Positions 1 to 5,325 of a DNA stretch of 5,325 nt are shown one piece after another. Below the pieces are notes generated by a model, which did no database searches, was not told the origin of the DNA, and saw only the letters and a list, made by a program, of their open reading frames with translations. The DNA comes from an uncultured Lachnospiraceae bacterium (lineage in GTDB: Bacteria > Bacillota_A > Clostridia > Lachnospirales > Lachnospiraceae): NCBI GenBank assembly GCA_900556645.1, contig USPJ01000113.1, positions 1-5,325 on the forward strand, in the 5' to 3' direction. How positions within the stretch are numbered: the first letter of the stretch is position 1; each line of letters starts with the position of its first letter. A program made the translations under genes and the position numbers.

Positions 1-1
1 C

Positions 2-7
2 TATAAT
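2..7 (+). promoter_or_regulatory. Possible -10 box directly before the MATE gene
   Basis: TATAAT, a perfect sigma-A -10 hexamer, ends 8 bases before the ATG at 16. A start of transcription about 6-8 bases downstream would fall at about 13-16, giving a leaderless or nearly leaderless mRNA. No Shine-Dalgarno sequence is present in the 15 bases before the ATG, which fits. The -35 region would lie outside the window and cannot be checked, and a chance match in AT-rich DNA is possible. Confidence 0.3.
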
Positions 8-15
8 AGTTCATT

Positions 16-1383
16 ATGGAAACGAACAATACTTATTTAGGAACAGAACCGGTTGGGTCTCTTTTACGGAAGCTTGCTATTCCTTCCGTTACCGCCCAAC
101 TCATCAATATGCTATATAATATCGTAGACCGTATTTACATCGGACACATGCCTGAAAGTGGTGCCATGGCATTGACCGGTGTAGGAGTCTGTATGCCTAT
201 TATCATGATTGTCACGGCTTTCGCCTCGGTTTCAAGCACCGGAGGTGCTCCCCGCTCTTCGATTTTTATGGGGAAACAGGACTATGAAAAAGCGGAAAAA
301 ACTTTGGGAAATTGCTTTTTTATGCAAATTTTTATCTCTGTGATTTTAACCGCCGTTCTCCTTCTTTGGAGCCGGGATTTTCTTTTAGCTTTCGGTGCCA
401 GCAAACGTACCATTCCTTATGCTACGGATTATATGAATATTTATGCTCTTGGTACCGTTTTTGTACAACTCACCTTGGGCATGAATGCTTTTATTTCCGC
501 ACAGGGATTTGCAAAAACCAGTATGCTCTCCGTTATTATCGGAGCTGTCTGCAATATCACGTTAGACCCGATTTTTATCTTCGGCTTTCATATGGGTGTA
601 CAGGGAGCCGCTCTCGCAACTATAATTTCTCAGGCAATTTCCGCTGTATGGGTTCTTTCTTTCCTCTGCGGAAAAAAGACGATTCTTCGGTTAGAACTTT
701 CCCATATCCGCTTTTGTCCTGAAACCGCCCTGCCTTGCATCGCTCTGGGTGCTTCCACTTTTGTTATGCAGTCCAGTGAGAGTATTATCTCTATCTGTTT
801 TAACTCTTCCCTGCTGAAATACGGCGGTGATGTGGCGGTAGGTGCCATGACGATTCTTACCAGTGTCATGCAATTTGCCATGCTGCCCCTTCAGGGACTG
901 GGACAGGGTGCACAGCCGATTATCAGTTACAACTATGGTGCTAAAAATCCTTCCCGTGTAAAACAGGCATTTTTCCTTTTGCTAAAATGCAGCTGTCTTT
1001 ATGCCGCTGTTTTCTGGGTATTTGTTCTGGCAGCACCTTCTGTTTTTGCCCAAATGTTTACTACGGATACTGCATTAATCTCTTTTACTGTGGATGCCAT
1101 CCGTATTTACTTTGCCGTCACGGCTCTTTTCGGAATTCAGGTTGCCTGTCAGATGACTTTTATTGCCATCAACAACGCAAAGTCTTCCATCATTGTAGCG
1201 GTGGTGCGGAAATTTGTACTTTTGATTCCTTTGATTTATGTGATGCCTCATCTTTTTACCGCCGATAAATGCCGTGCTGTCTATATGGCGGAGCCGGTGG
1301 CAGATGTGATTGCCGTAACCTTTACGTCCATTCTTTTCTTTCATCAGTTCCGAAAGGAATTAATATCTCTGAAAACCTCTTGA
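16..1383 (+). CDS. MATE-family multidrug/cation antiporter
   Basis: This 455-residue inner-membrane protein has the usual length of a MATE exporter, a family that expels organic cations and drugs in exchange for Na+ or H+. The substrate cannot be read from the sequence. The N-terminus carries the family-typical stretch GTEPVGSLLRKLAIP (9-23) followed by NMLYNIVDRIYIGH (31-44). The second half carries GLGQGAQPIISYNYGAKNP (294-312), the strongly conserved segment of the C-terminal MatE repeat. Many hydrophobic segments fit the family's 12 helices. No frameshift is seen. An in-frame TAG at 7-9 fixes the start at the ATG at 16, because ATT at 13 is the only other codon that could even weakly initiate. 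No ribosome binding site precedes it. No terminator follows; a new promoter begins one base after the stop. The family assignment is firm, the role in drug export is inferred. Confidence 0.95.
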   Translation: METNNTYLGTEPVGSLLRKLAIPSVTAQLINMLYNIVDRIYIGHMPESGAMALTGVGVCMPIIMIVTAFASVSSTGGAPRSSIFMGKQDYEKAEKTLGNCFFMQIFISVILTAVLLLWSRDFLLAFGASKRTIPYATDYMNIYALGTVFVQLTLGMNAFISAQGFAKTSMLSVIIGAVCNITLDPIFIFGFHMGVQGAALATIISQAISAVWVLSFLCGKKTILRLELSHIRFCPETALPCIALGASTFVMQSSESIISICFNSSLLKYGGDVAVGAMTILTSVMQFAMLPLQGLGQGAQPIISYNYGAKNPSRVKQAFFLLLKCSCLYAAVFWVFVLAAPSVFAQMFTTDTALISFTVDAIRIYFAVTALFGIQVACQMTFIAINNAKSSIIVAVVRKFVLLIPLIYVMPHLFTADKCRAVYMAEPVADVIAVTFTSILFFHQFRKELISLKTS

Positions 1384-1384
1384 T

Positions 1385-1413
1385 TTGACATATTTCTCTG
1401 GCAATGATAGTAT
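1385..1413 (+). promoter_or_regulatory. Predicted sigma-A promoter with extended -10 for the DUF4234/DUF2752 pair
   Basis: A perfect -35 TTGACA (1385-1390) is followed by a 17-base spacer and TAGTAT (1408-1413), which matches TATAAT at 4 of 6 positions. TG at 1405-1406 in front of it makes an extended -10. Transcription would start near 1420, leaving a leader of about 25 bases with the AGGAGG site. An overlapping TATGAT (1411-1416) matches better but would need a 20-base spacer. The -35 begins one base after the MATE stop codon, so the downstream pair can be expressed independently of the transporter. Confidence 0.7.
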
Positions 1414-1430
1414 GATTAAAATATTATTTT

Positions 1431-1436
1431 AGGAGG
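1431..1436 (+). promoter_or_regulatory. Ribosome binding site of the DUF4234 gene
   Basis: AGGAGG, a perfect Shine-Dalgarno core, lies 8 bases before the ATG at 1445. It decides this start and marks the gene as well translated. It contrasts with the genes at both window edges, for which no such site is visible. Confidence 0.9.
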
Positions 1437-1444
1437 ATTTTGTT

Positions 1445-1789
1445 ATGATTCAAGAACGCAACATTGCTGTATGCATTATTTTATCCCTTGTGACCTGTGG
1501 CATTTACGGTCTATATTGGTATGTGTGTCTAGCAAATGACATCAATACCGCTTCCGGCTCACAGGACACTTCCGGTGGAATGGTGTTGCTATTAACCTTA
1601 GTTACTTGTGGTATTTACGGTCTGTACTGGGCTTACAAATGTGGAGAGAAAATAGACCTTATGAATGAGAAGCGTGGTATTCCGTCTTCCAACGGTGGTA
1701 TTCTCTATCTGCTTTTGTATTTTTTTGGCGGTATTATTGCCTATGCTTTGATTCAAAATGAACTGAACAAATTTGTACGGGAAGCATAA
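1445..1789 (+). CDS. DUF4234-domain small membrane protein with internal repeat
   Basis: A 114-residue membrane protein of unknown function. The signature LVTCGIYGLYW occurs twice, at residues 15-25 and 52-62. Each copy ends a hydrophobic segment and is followed by a polar stretch (NDIN, then GEKIDLMNEKRG). A third hydrophobic segment (about 85-103, with LYFFGGIIAYALIQ) precedes a short polar tail ending NKFVREA. This layout fits the DUF4234 family as I remember it in Clostridia. No enzymatic motif is visible, and the TCGIYGLYW segments may form re-entrant or paired helices (inference). The gene has its own promoter and AGGAGG site, and its TAA (1787-1789) is one base from the ATG of the DUF2752 gene, so the two are almost certainly co-expressed. 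The family call is good, but the function is unknown. Confidence 0.88.
   Translation: MIQERNIAVCIILSLVTCGIYGLYWYVCLANDINTASGSQDTSGGMVLLLTLVTCGIYGLYWAYKCGEKIDLMNEKRGIPSSNGGILYLLLYFFGGIIAYALIQNELNKFVREA
1487..1630 (+). repeat. Internal coding repeat (two copies of LVTCGIYGLYW)
   Basis: Copies at 1487-1519 and 1598-1630 are 111 bases apart, in frame, and encode the same 11 residues. The two 33-base copies differ at 7 positions, all silent. This points to an old duplication held by selection on the protein, not to recent DNA slippage. Confidence 0.85.
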
Positions 1790-1790
1790 T

Positions 1791-2189
1791 ATGAAAAAAC
1801 GTACCCAACGTGTATTAATAATTTGTTTCTTTTTAGGAGCAAGTGGAATTTTATATGCTACGTGGTGTCAGGGAACTGGTCTTGCGGTTCCCTGTCTTTT
1901 TCATGTCATTACAAAATTCTACTGTCCGGGTTGCGGGATTACCCGTTGCATTCTTCATCTTCTACATTTTGAATGGAAAGAGGCTTTCTTCTGCAACATG
2001 GCATTTATTATACTTCTCCCATTTTTTGTGTATTTTCTTTTTTACCACATCTATTCCTATATCCGTTACGGTTCTGTAAAGTACACAAAAAGACTGAACA
2101 TACTCATTTATGTCTGCCTGATTTTTTTTCTCCTGTTTGGTATTTTACGGAATCTTCCGCCGTTCTATTTATTACGTCCCATGGGATGA
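1791..2189 (+). CDS. DUF2752-domain membrane protein
   Basis: A 132-residue protein of unknown function. It carries the DUF2752 hallmark CPGCGITR at residues 45-52, preceded by a further conserved-type Cys in VPCLFH (Cys35) and followed by Cys53. Three hydrophobic segments are visible: about 8-23, 69-88 and 102-118. The paired cysteines could bind metal or form a disulfide at the membrane face, but this is inference. The start is ATG at 1791, one base after the stop of the DUF4234 gene. Only a weak purine stretch (GGGAAG) precedes it, so reinitiation by ribosomes finishing the upstream gene is likely. An in-frame TTG at 1773 lies inside the upstream gene and is less likely. The last 18 bases overlap the 3' end of the convergent PucR remnant, and no terminator is seen. 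Confidence 0.88.
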   Translation: MKKRTQRVLIICFFLGASGILYATWCQGTGLAVPCLFHVITKFYCPGCGITRCILHLLHFEWKEAFFCNMAFIILLPFFVYFLFYHIYSYIRYGSVKYTKRLNILIYVCLIFFLLFGILRNLPPFYLLRPMG

Positions 2190-2846
2190 TTGCAGATTCA
2201 AATATTTTCGTATCTTATATGCCAGCCACAGATTAAAGCACTGGTTCTGGTCATTAAAGTCTGCGTTTAAGATTTCCTGTATTCTCGTAATCCGATACTT
2301 CATGGTATTTCTGTGGATTCCCCGCGTATCCGATGCCAATCCGATATTACATCCACAATCCAGATAGACTCCTAATGTATCCAGAAAATCCGAATCTTGT
2401 TCTTTATCATAGTCCAGCAAATCTCCTAAAATACTTCGGTAGATGTCTACCACTTCTTCGCTGTCGTTATATTCATAAAAAAGGCGGTAAATCCCGATAT
2501 CCTCATAGATACGAATTTCATTTCTTTTCCGGCATTTATGTATCATGGAAAGTGCCTGCTTTGCCTGTTCCATGCTCTGTGCCATTCCCTCCACATCTTT
2601 GAATAAGGCTCCCACACCAACGCTTAAGCTCAATCCGTATTTTATGGTGTGCCAGTCCCTCTTTACCGCATCCATATAGGTTTCTACTTCTTTTTTAAGA
2701 TTCTCATTTCCCCTCCATGGAAGGAAAAAAATAAGTTTTCCATTGTTATCCGTCCACAGAACATCTTCATCATTTAATTTATAAAAGACCTGACAAAATA
2801 CCAGCATTAATTTGTCTAATTTATTATCATCCTCTTCTAAAATAGT
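2172..2846 (-). pseudogene. PucR/CdaR-type transcriptional regulator, 5'-truncated remnant
   Basis: The C-terminal half of a regulator that normally has about 350-550 residues. Counting from the Met at 2807 there are 211 residues. A GGDEF-like CdaR middle domain includes LSVGVGALFKDVEGMAQSMEQ (broken here at LSVGVG, 61-66, and DVEGMAQSMEQA, 71-82). The PucR C-terminal helix-turn-helix follows, with DTLGVYLDCGCN (143-154), GIHRNTMKYRITRIQEIL (163-180) and FNLWLAYKI (191-199). The frame stays open 13 codons upstream of that Met and still reads like the family (ILEEDDNKLDKL) up to an in-frame TGA at 2847-2849. That Met is therefore internal and has no ribosome binding site. The sensory N-terminus is gone, the open frame begins inside the 3' end of a dehydrogenase remnant, and no promoter is seen. 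A freely translated DNA-binding fragment is possible but unsupported. Confidence 0.8.
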
Positions 2847-3046
2847 TCATAATACATATTTAAAATTTCTTCTTCGGTAGCAACCCTCGGATTAATCTTA
2901 TTACTATTATTTACAAAGGCGTCATGTTCCAACTTCGGCAACAGCTCTTTTTCTGCTCCCACCTCCGATAGTTTTTTCGGCAGTCCGGTGCTGTCATAAA
3001 TTCGATTGATGGCTTCGATACAGGCATCTCCGATTTTCGGTGAACG
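2837..3046 (-). pseudogene. Iron-containing alcohol dehydrogenase, C-terminal remnant
   Basis: Read on the minus strand, codons from 3046 down to the TAG at 2837-2839 give about 69 residues that match the C-terminal helical end of group III (iron-dependent) alcohol dehydrogenases. Landmarks in order are IGDACIEAINRIYDSTGLP, KKLSEVGAEKELLPKLEHDA, then NPRVATEEEI before the end YYELF. The NPR motif close to the C-terminus, preceded by the LxxDAFxN-type helix, is typical of this family. The NAD-binding half and the metal-binding His residues are missing, and an in-frame TAG at 3047-3049 blocks any extension. No usable start exists. It would have belonged to a protein of about 380 residues. The 3' end overlaps the open frame of the PucR remnant by a few codons, which marks a second breakpoint. 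Confidence 0.75.
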
Positions 3047-3143
3047 CTACCACTGTGATACGGAATACGCCACCTTGGGAACTGCCATCACAGCATTGCT
3101 TTCCTTGATTATCATACCCCTTTATTCCGGTATCCTGTTCTAG
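3045..3143 (+). pseudogene. Probable AEC-family (auxin efflux carrier/malate permease-like) transporter, C-terminal remnant
   Basis: A plus-strand frame of about 32 residues ends at TAG 3141-3143. It reads RYHCDTEYATLG, then TAITALLSLIIIPLYSG, then ILF. A charged loop with a Tyr/Asp/Glu cluster, followed by a last hydrophobic helix with LLSLIxIPL, resembles the end of AEC permeases. The fragment is short, so this call is tentative; another permease family is possible. There is no in-frame start, and the sequence upstream belongs to the dehydrogenase remnant on the other strand. Its stop overlaps the stop of the convergent amidase gene. Confidence 0.5.
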
Positions 3144-4000
3144 TTACTTTTTGCCGCAAAATAGGCATCGATTCCATCGGCAATTCCTGCCGCTAGCTTC
3201 TGCTGATATGCCTCAGATGCCATATTGCAGTCCTCAGTGGGATTGGTCATGTATCCCATCTCTACGATGGTTACCGGCACTGCTGCCCAATTCACACCGC
3301 TCATGGTATCCGTCTCCCAGACATATTCTCTTCTGGCTCCCGTTGCCTGTACCAAACCGTCCAGCACCGCCACCGACAATGCCTTGCTGTCTTCATAACA
3401 GCCTGCATTATAAGGATTGGATGAGGTCTGACAGATAGTCATGGCACCGTTGACACTGCTGTCTGTGGAACCGTTGGCGTGGATTCTCACAAAGGCATCT
3501 GCCCCGGCATTATTGGCAATCTCTGCCCGTTCCGCATTGGAAATATTCACATCATTGCTCTCCCGGGTCATTATCACTTCGTAGCCCCGGTTTTGCAGCT
3601 CATCCCGTAATTTTAAGGAAACCTGTAATGTCAATTCATATTCCGCCAAACCAGAGGCAACCCCAGAGGTTCCCCCTGCCACCTTGGCTTTGGTCTGGCT
3701 GGCTCCCGGTCCGATAGGCTCCTGAGCACTGTTTCCCCTGCTCTGATGTCCCGGATCTATCACCACCAGATATTTTTCCTGTACCACTTCCTGCGGTACT
3801 TCTTGGGGTTCCTCCTGTGGCTCCTGTTGAGGTTCCTCCTGCTTCACTTCTTCCTGTTTCTCTTCTTTTACGTTTTTCTCAGAGGATTCCTTTTCCTGCT
3901 TCGTGTCCTGTTTTCCGCAACCTGTGCAGATTAATAGCAGACACAGTAACAAGCATCCCAGAATCCCTTTCTTTTTCTTAAAGAATGTCAATATGCTCAC
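3140..4000 (-). CDS. N-acetylmuramoyl-L-alanine amidase (Amidase_3), predicted lipoprotein
   Basis: A 286-residue cell-wall hydrolase that cuts the bond between N-acetylmuramic acid and L-alanine in peptidoglycan. Residues 5-27 form a signal peptide (FFKKKKG, then a Leu-rich core) ending in ICTGC. Cys28 is therefore the probable lipidated residue, although Cys at the -3 position is unusual. A Gln/Glu/Pro/Lys-rich linker (about 30-76) acts as a spacer. The Amidase_3 domain (77-285) has the expected zinc and catalytic residues: His85 in VIDPGH, Glu120 in GLAEYEL, His174 in FVRIHANG and Glu247 in [12 protein letters not shown]. It looks complete and active. The GTG start at 4000 lies inside the end of thiC, giving a 23-base overlap. 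A TTG at 3991 is an alternative start. Transcription is probably from thiC. The stop overlaps that of the AEC remnant. Confidence 0.92.
   Translation of the reverse strand: MSILTFFKKKKGILGCLLLCLLLICTGCGKQDTKQEKESSEKNVKEEKQEEVKQEEPQQEPQEEPQEVPQEVVQEKYLVVIDPGHQSRGNSAQEPIGPGASQTKAKVAGGTSGVASGLAEYELTLQVSLKLRDELQNRGYEVIMTRESNDVNISNAERAEIANNAGADAFVRIHANGSTDSSVNGAMTICQTSSNPYNAGCYEDSKALSVAVLDGLVQATGARREYVWETDTMSGVNWAAVPVTIVEMGYMTNPTEDCNMASEAYQQKLAAGIADGIDAYFAAKSN
3807..3841 (-). repeat. 24-base in-frame direct repeat in the amidase linker
   Basis: The 11-base string GGTTCCTCCTG (plus-strand reading) occurs at 3807-3817 and 3831-3841, exactly 8 codons apart. On the coding strand each copy contains AGGAGG and encodes part of the QEEPQ-type repeat of the linker. 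This looks like in-frame expansion of a flexible, low-complexity spacer. Confidence 0.6.
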
Positions 4001-5261
4001 CTGCCAAAGCCTTCTTCATACTTCGCACGGCACAGAATTTTCCACACATGGAACAAGTGTCGTCGTGCTCCGGCTTTCTGTCCTCTCTGATTTTTTTTGC
4101 TGTCTCCGGGTCCATGGCACATGCCCACTGTTCCTCCCAATCCAGCTTTCTTCTGGCGTCTGCCATACGGTCATCTATCTCTCTGGCTCCCCGCACACCC
4201 TTTGCAATATCTGCTGCGTGTGCCGCAATGCGGGATGCAATGATTCCCTGTTTTACATCCTCCACATTCGGCAATGCCAAATGTTCTGCCGGTGTCACAT
4301 AACACAGGAAGGATGCTCCCGAAGCCGCCGCAATGGCTCCGCCGATGGCTCCCGTGATATGGTCATAACCCGGTGCAATGTCGGTTACCAGAGGTCCCAG
4401 TACATAGAACGGTGCTCCCATGCAGATGGTATTCTGTATCTTCATATTTGCCTGAATCTGATCCATCGGCATATGGCCCGGTCCCTCTACCATAACCTGT
4501 ACGTCTTTTTCCCATGCACGTTTTGTCAGTTCACCCAGACGCACCAGTTCTTCTATCTGGCACACATCGGAGGCATCTGCAAGACACCCCGGTCTGCAGG
4601 CATCTCCCAGAGAAATGGTTACATCATACTCCCGACAAATATCCAGAATCTCATCATAATATTCATAAAACGGATTTTCCTCTCCGGTCATGCACATCCA
4701 TGCAAATACCAACGAACCGCCTCTGGATACGATATTCATTTTCCGTTTGTGGTTTTTAATCTGGTCGATGGTCTTTCTGGTAATTCCGCAATGCAGTGTC
4801 ACGAAATCCACTCCATCCTCTGCATGAAGGCGAACTACATCAATGAAATCTTTTGCTGTCAACGTGTCCAAATCTCTCTGATAATGAATCACGGAATCAT
4901 ATACCGGAACGGTTCCAATCATTGCCGGACATTCGGATGTCAACTTTCTGCGGAAAGGAATGGTATCCCCATGGGAGGATAAATCCATAATGGCGTGAGC
5001 TCCTAACTTCACCGCCTCCATAACCTTTTCCATTTCTACATTGTAATCCTTACAATCTCTGGAAACTCCCAGATTTGCATTGATTTTGGTGGAAAGCATA
5101 GAACCGATTCCCTCCGGCTCAATACACTTGTGGTTTTTGTTTGCACAGATAACCACCTTTCCGTCTGCCACCAACGGTAAGAGTTCTTCTGTGGTCATGC
5201 GTTCTTTTCTCGCCACAATTTCCAACTCTTTTGTTACAATTCCTTTTCTTGCCGCTTCCAT
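3978..5261 (-). CDS. thiC: Phosphomethylpyrimidine synthase ThiC (start uncertain, may extend past window)
   Basis: A radical-SAM enzyme that rearranges aminoimidazole ribotide to hydroxymethylpyrimidine phosphate, the pyrimidine half of thiamine. From the Met at 5261 it has 427 residues, close to the short clostridial form. Landmarks are [14 protein letters not shown] (40-53), IMDLSSHGD (91-99), [10 protein letters not shown] (179-188), [10 protein letters not shown] (217-226), EGPGH (259-263), [16 protein letters not shown] (297-312) and TPAEHL (323-328). His263 and His327 are 64 residues apart, as expected for the metal ligands. The cluster cysteines are 403, 406 and 410. Family homology starts upstream of the Met (YATQ, codons 5273-5262). 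No ribosome binding site precedes the Met, and the frame is open to the window edge, so the true start may lie beyond 5325. No TPP riboswitch is visible in the 64 bases upstream. Confidence 0.93.
   Translation of the reverse strand: MEAARKGIVTKELEIVARKERMTTEELLPLVADGKVVICANKNHKCIEPEGIGSMLSTKINANLGVSRDCKDYNVEMEKVMEAVKLGAHAIMDLSSHGDTIPFRRKLTSECPAMIGTVPVYDSVIHYQRDLDTLTAKDFIDVVRLHAEDGVDFVTLHCGITRKTIDQIKNHKRKMNIVSRGGSLVFAWMCMTGEENPFYEYYDEILDICREYDVTISLGDACRPGCLADASDVCQIEELVRLGELTKRAWEKDVQVMVEGPGHMPMDQIQANMKIQNTICMGAPFYVLGPLVTDIAPGYDHITGAIGGAIAAASGASFLCYVTPAEHLALPNVEDVKQGIIASRIAAHAADIAKGVRGAREIDDRMADARRKLDWEEQWACAMDPETAKKIREDRKPEHDDTCSMCGKFCAVRSMKKALAGEHIDIL
3997..4016 (-). promoter_or_regulatory. 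Ribosome binding sites for the amidase gene inside thiC
   Basis: Two sites compete. AAGAAGG (4016-4010 on the minus strand) lies 9 bases before the GTG at 4000. AGGTGA (4002-3997), a direct match to the 16S 3' tail, lies 5 bases before a TTG at 3991. The TTG start would give a signal peptide beginning MTFFKKKKG, three residues shorter. Both starts lie within thiC, so translation of the amidase is probably coupled to the end of ThiC synthesis. Confidence 0.55.
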
Positions 5262-5325
5262 CTGTGTTGCATATTCTGGGGGTATGGCTGCTGTTGCTGG
5301 GGCTAATCTTGAGGATAAGGATATG
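5262..5325. other. Unassigned window edge upstream of the thiC Met
   Basis: On the minus strand this stretch is an open extension of thiC: 21 codons with no Met and no stop. Only the last four (YATQ) look like ThiC; before them come PPE and an Ala/Pro/Ser-rich run. On the plus strand, ATG at 5284 opens 14 codons to the edge ([14 protein letters not shown]) that also look plausibly coding, with an in-frame open approach (YSGG). Which reading is real cannot be decided from this window. A sequence junction near 5274 is possible. Confidence 0.35.

Noticed and set aside
312..1344. Several 60-136 codon frames on both strands within the MATE gene
   Set aside because: All overlap a complete, well-conserved transporter and have Cys/Tyr/Arg-rich products with no recognisable family.
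1773..1790. Upstream TTG start for the DUF2752 gene
   Set aside because: It would overlap the end of the DUF4234 gene and add six non-conserved residues; the ATG at 1791, one base after that stop, is the normal coupled start.
2178..2185. CCCATGGG palindrome in the overlapping 3' ends of the DUF2752 and PucR frames
   Set aside because: Too short and without flanking stem or T-run to act as a bidirectional terminator; both codings explain it.
2172..2807. Intact 211-residue PucR-family regulator starting at the Met at 2807
   Set aside because: The Met has no ribosome binding site, family-like sequence continues upstream of it, and the protein is about half the usual length, so a truncated remnant is the better reading.
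1..2853. Near-identical 17-mers at 1-17 and 2837-2853 (15 of 17 bases the same)
   Set aside because: A rough count predicts about two such pairs by chance in a window this size, more in AT-rich DNA. No longer similarity flanks them, so no repeat or recombination site is claimed.
3053..3093. Inverted repeat CTGTGAT ... ATCACAG with a 27-base loop in the permease remnant
   Set aside because: It has only 7 base pairs, a long loop, no T-run and lies in former coding sequence. It is probably chance and not a terminator or operator.
3114..3133. ATACC ... GGTAT hairpin downstream of the amidase stop as a terminator
   Set aside because: The stem is only 5 base pairs with a 10-base loop and no T-run on the minus strand.
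3903..4982. Long plus-strand open frame of 359 codons opposite thiC
   Set aside because: It lies antisense to a clear ThiC, its product is rich in Cys, His and Ser without domain motifs, and it has no ribosome binding site. It is a shadow of thiC codon usage.
5262..5325. TPP riboswitch in front of thiC
   Set aside because: None of the conserved TPP aptamer strings (such as CTGAGA or a GATAATGCCAGCG-like end) is present in the 64 bases available. It may lie outside the window.

Overview
The window looks like a chromosomal piece of a gut-type Clostridia, most probably Lachnospiraceae. The basis is moderate GC, AGGAGG-type ribosome binding sites, a short clostridial-type ThiC (about 430 residues), a DUF4234/DUF2752 membrane-protein pair and a clostridial MATE transporter. 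This is judged by eye from recalled family features, not from a search.

Left part (1-2189, + strand): a complete MATE-family multidrug/cation antiporter (16-1383) is followed one base after its stop codon by a strong predicted sigma-A promoter (1385-1413). This promoter should drive a two-gene unit of small membrane proteins: a DUF4234 protein with an internal repeat (1445-1789) and a DUF2752 protein (1791-2189). The two are separated by a single base, so they are probably translationally coupled.

Middle part (2172-3143): a gene graveyard. Three consecutive gene 3' ends survive, all lacking their 5' parts: a PucR/CdaR-type regulator (minus), an iron-containing alcohol dehydrogenase (minus) and a short tail that looks like an AEC-family permease (plus). 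The dehydrogenase and permease tails point away from each other and meet near 3040-3047. A single deletion that removed both 5' halves of a divergent gene pair would leave exactly this. A second breakpoint joins the regulator remnant to the dehydrogenase end near 2837-2849.

Right part (3140-5261 or beyond, minus strand): thiC, the hydroxymethylpyrimidine phosphate synthase of thiamine biosynthesis, reads into a lipoprotein N-acetylmuramoyl-L-alanine amidase whose start lies inside the last codons of thiC. The start of thiC is uncertain. Family homology begins a few residues upstream of the only in-window Met, no ribosome binding site is seen, and the frame stays open to the window edge.

No tRNA, rRNA, CRISPR array, insertion sequence, riboswitch or convincing rho-independent terminator was seen. 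I did not find a clear new multi-gene system. The most notable items are the collapsed gene pair, the self-promoted DUF4234/DUF2752 pair, the thiC/amidase overlap and the odd 5' ends at both window edges.
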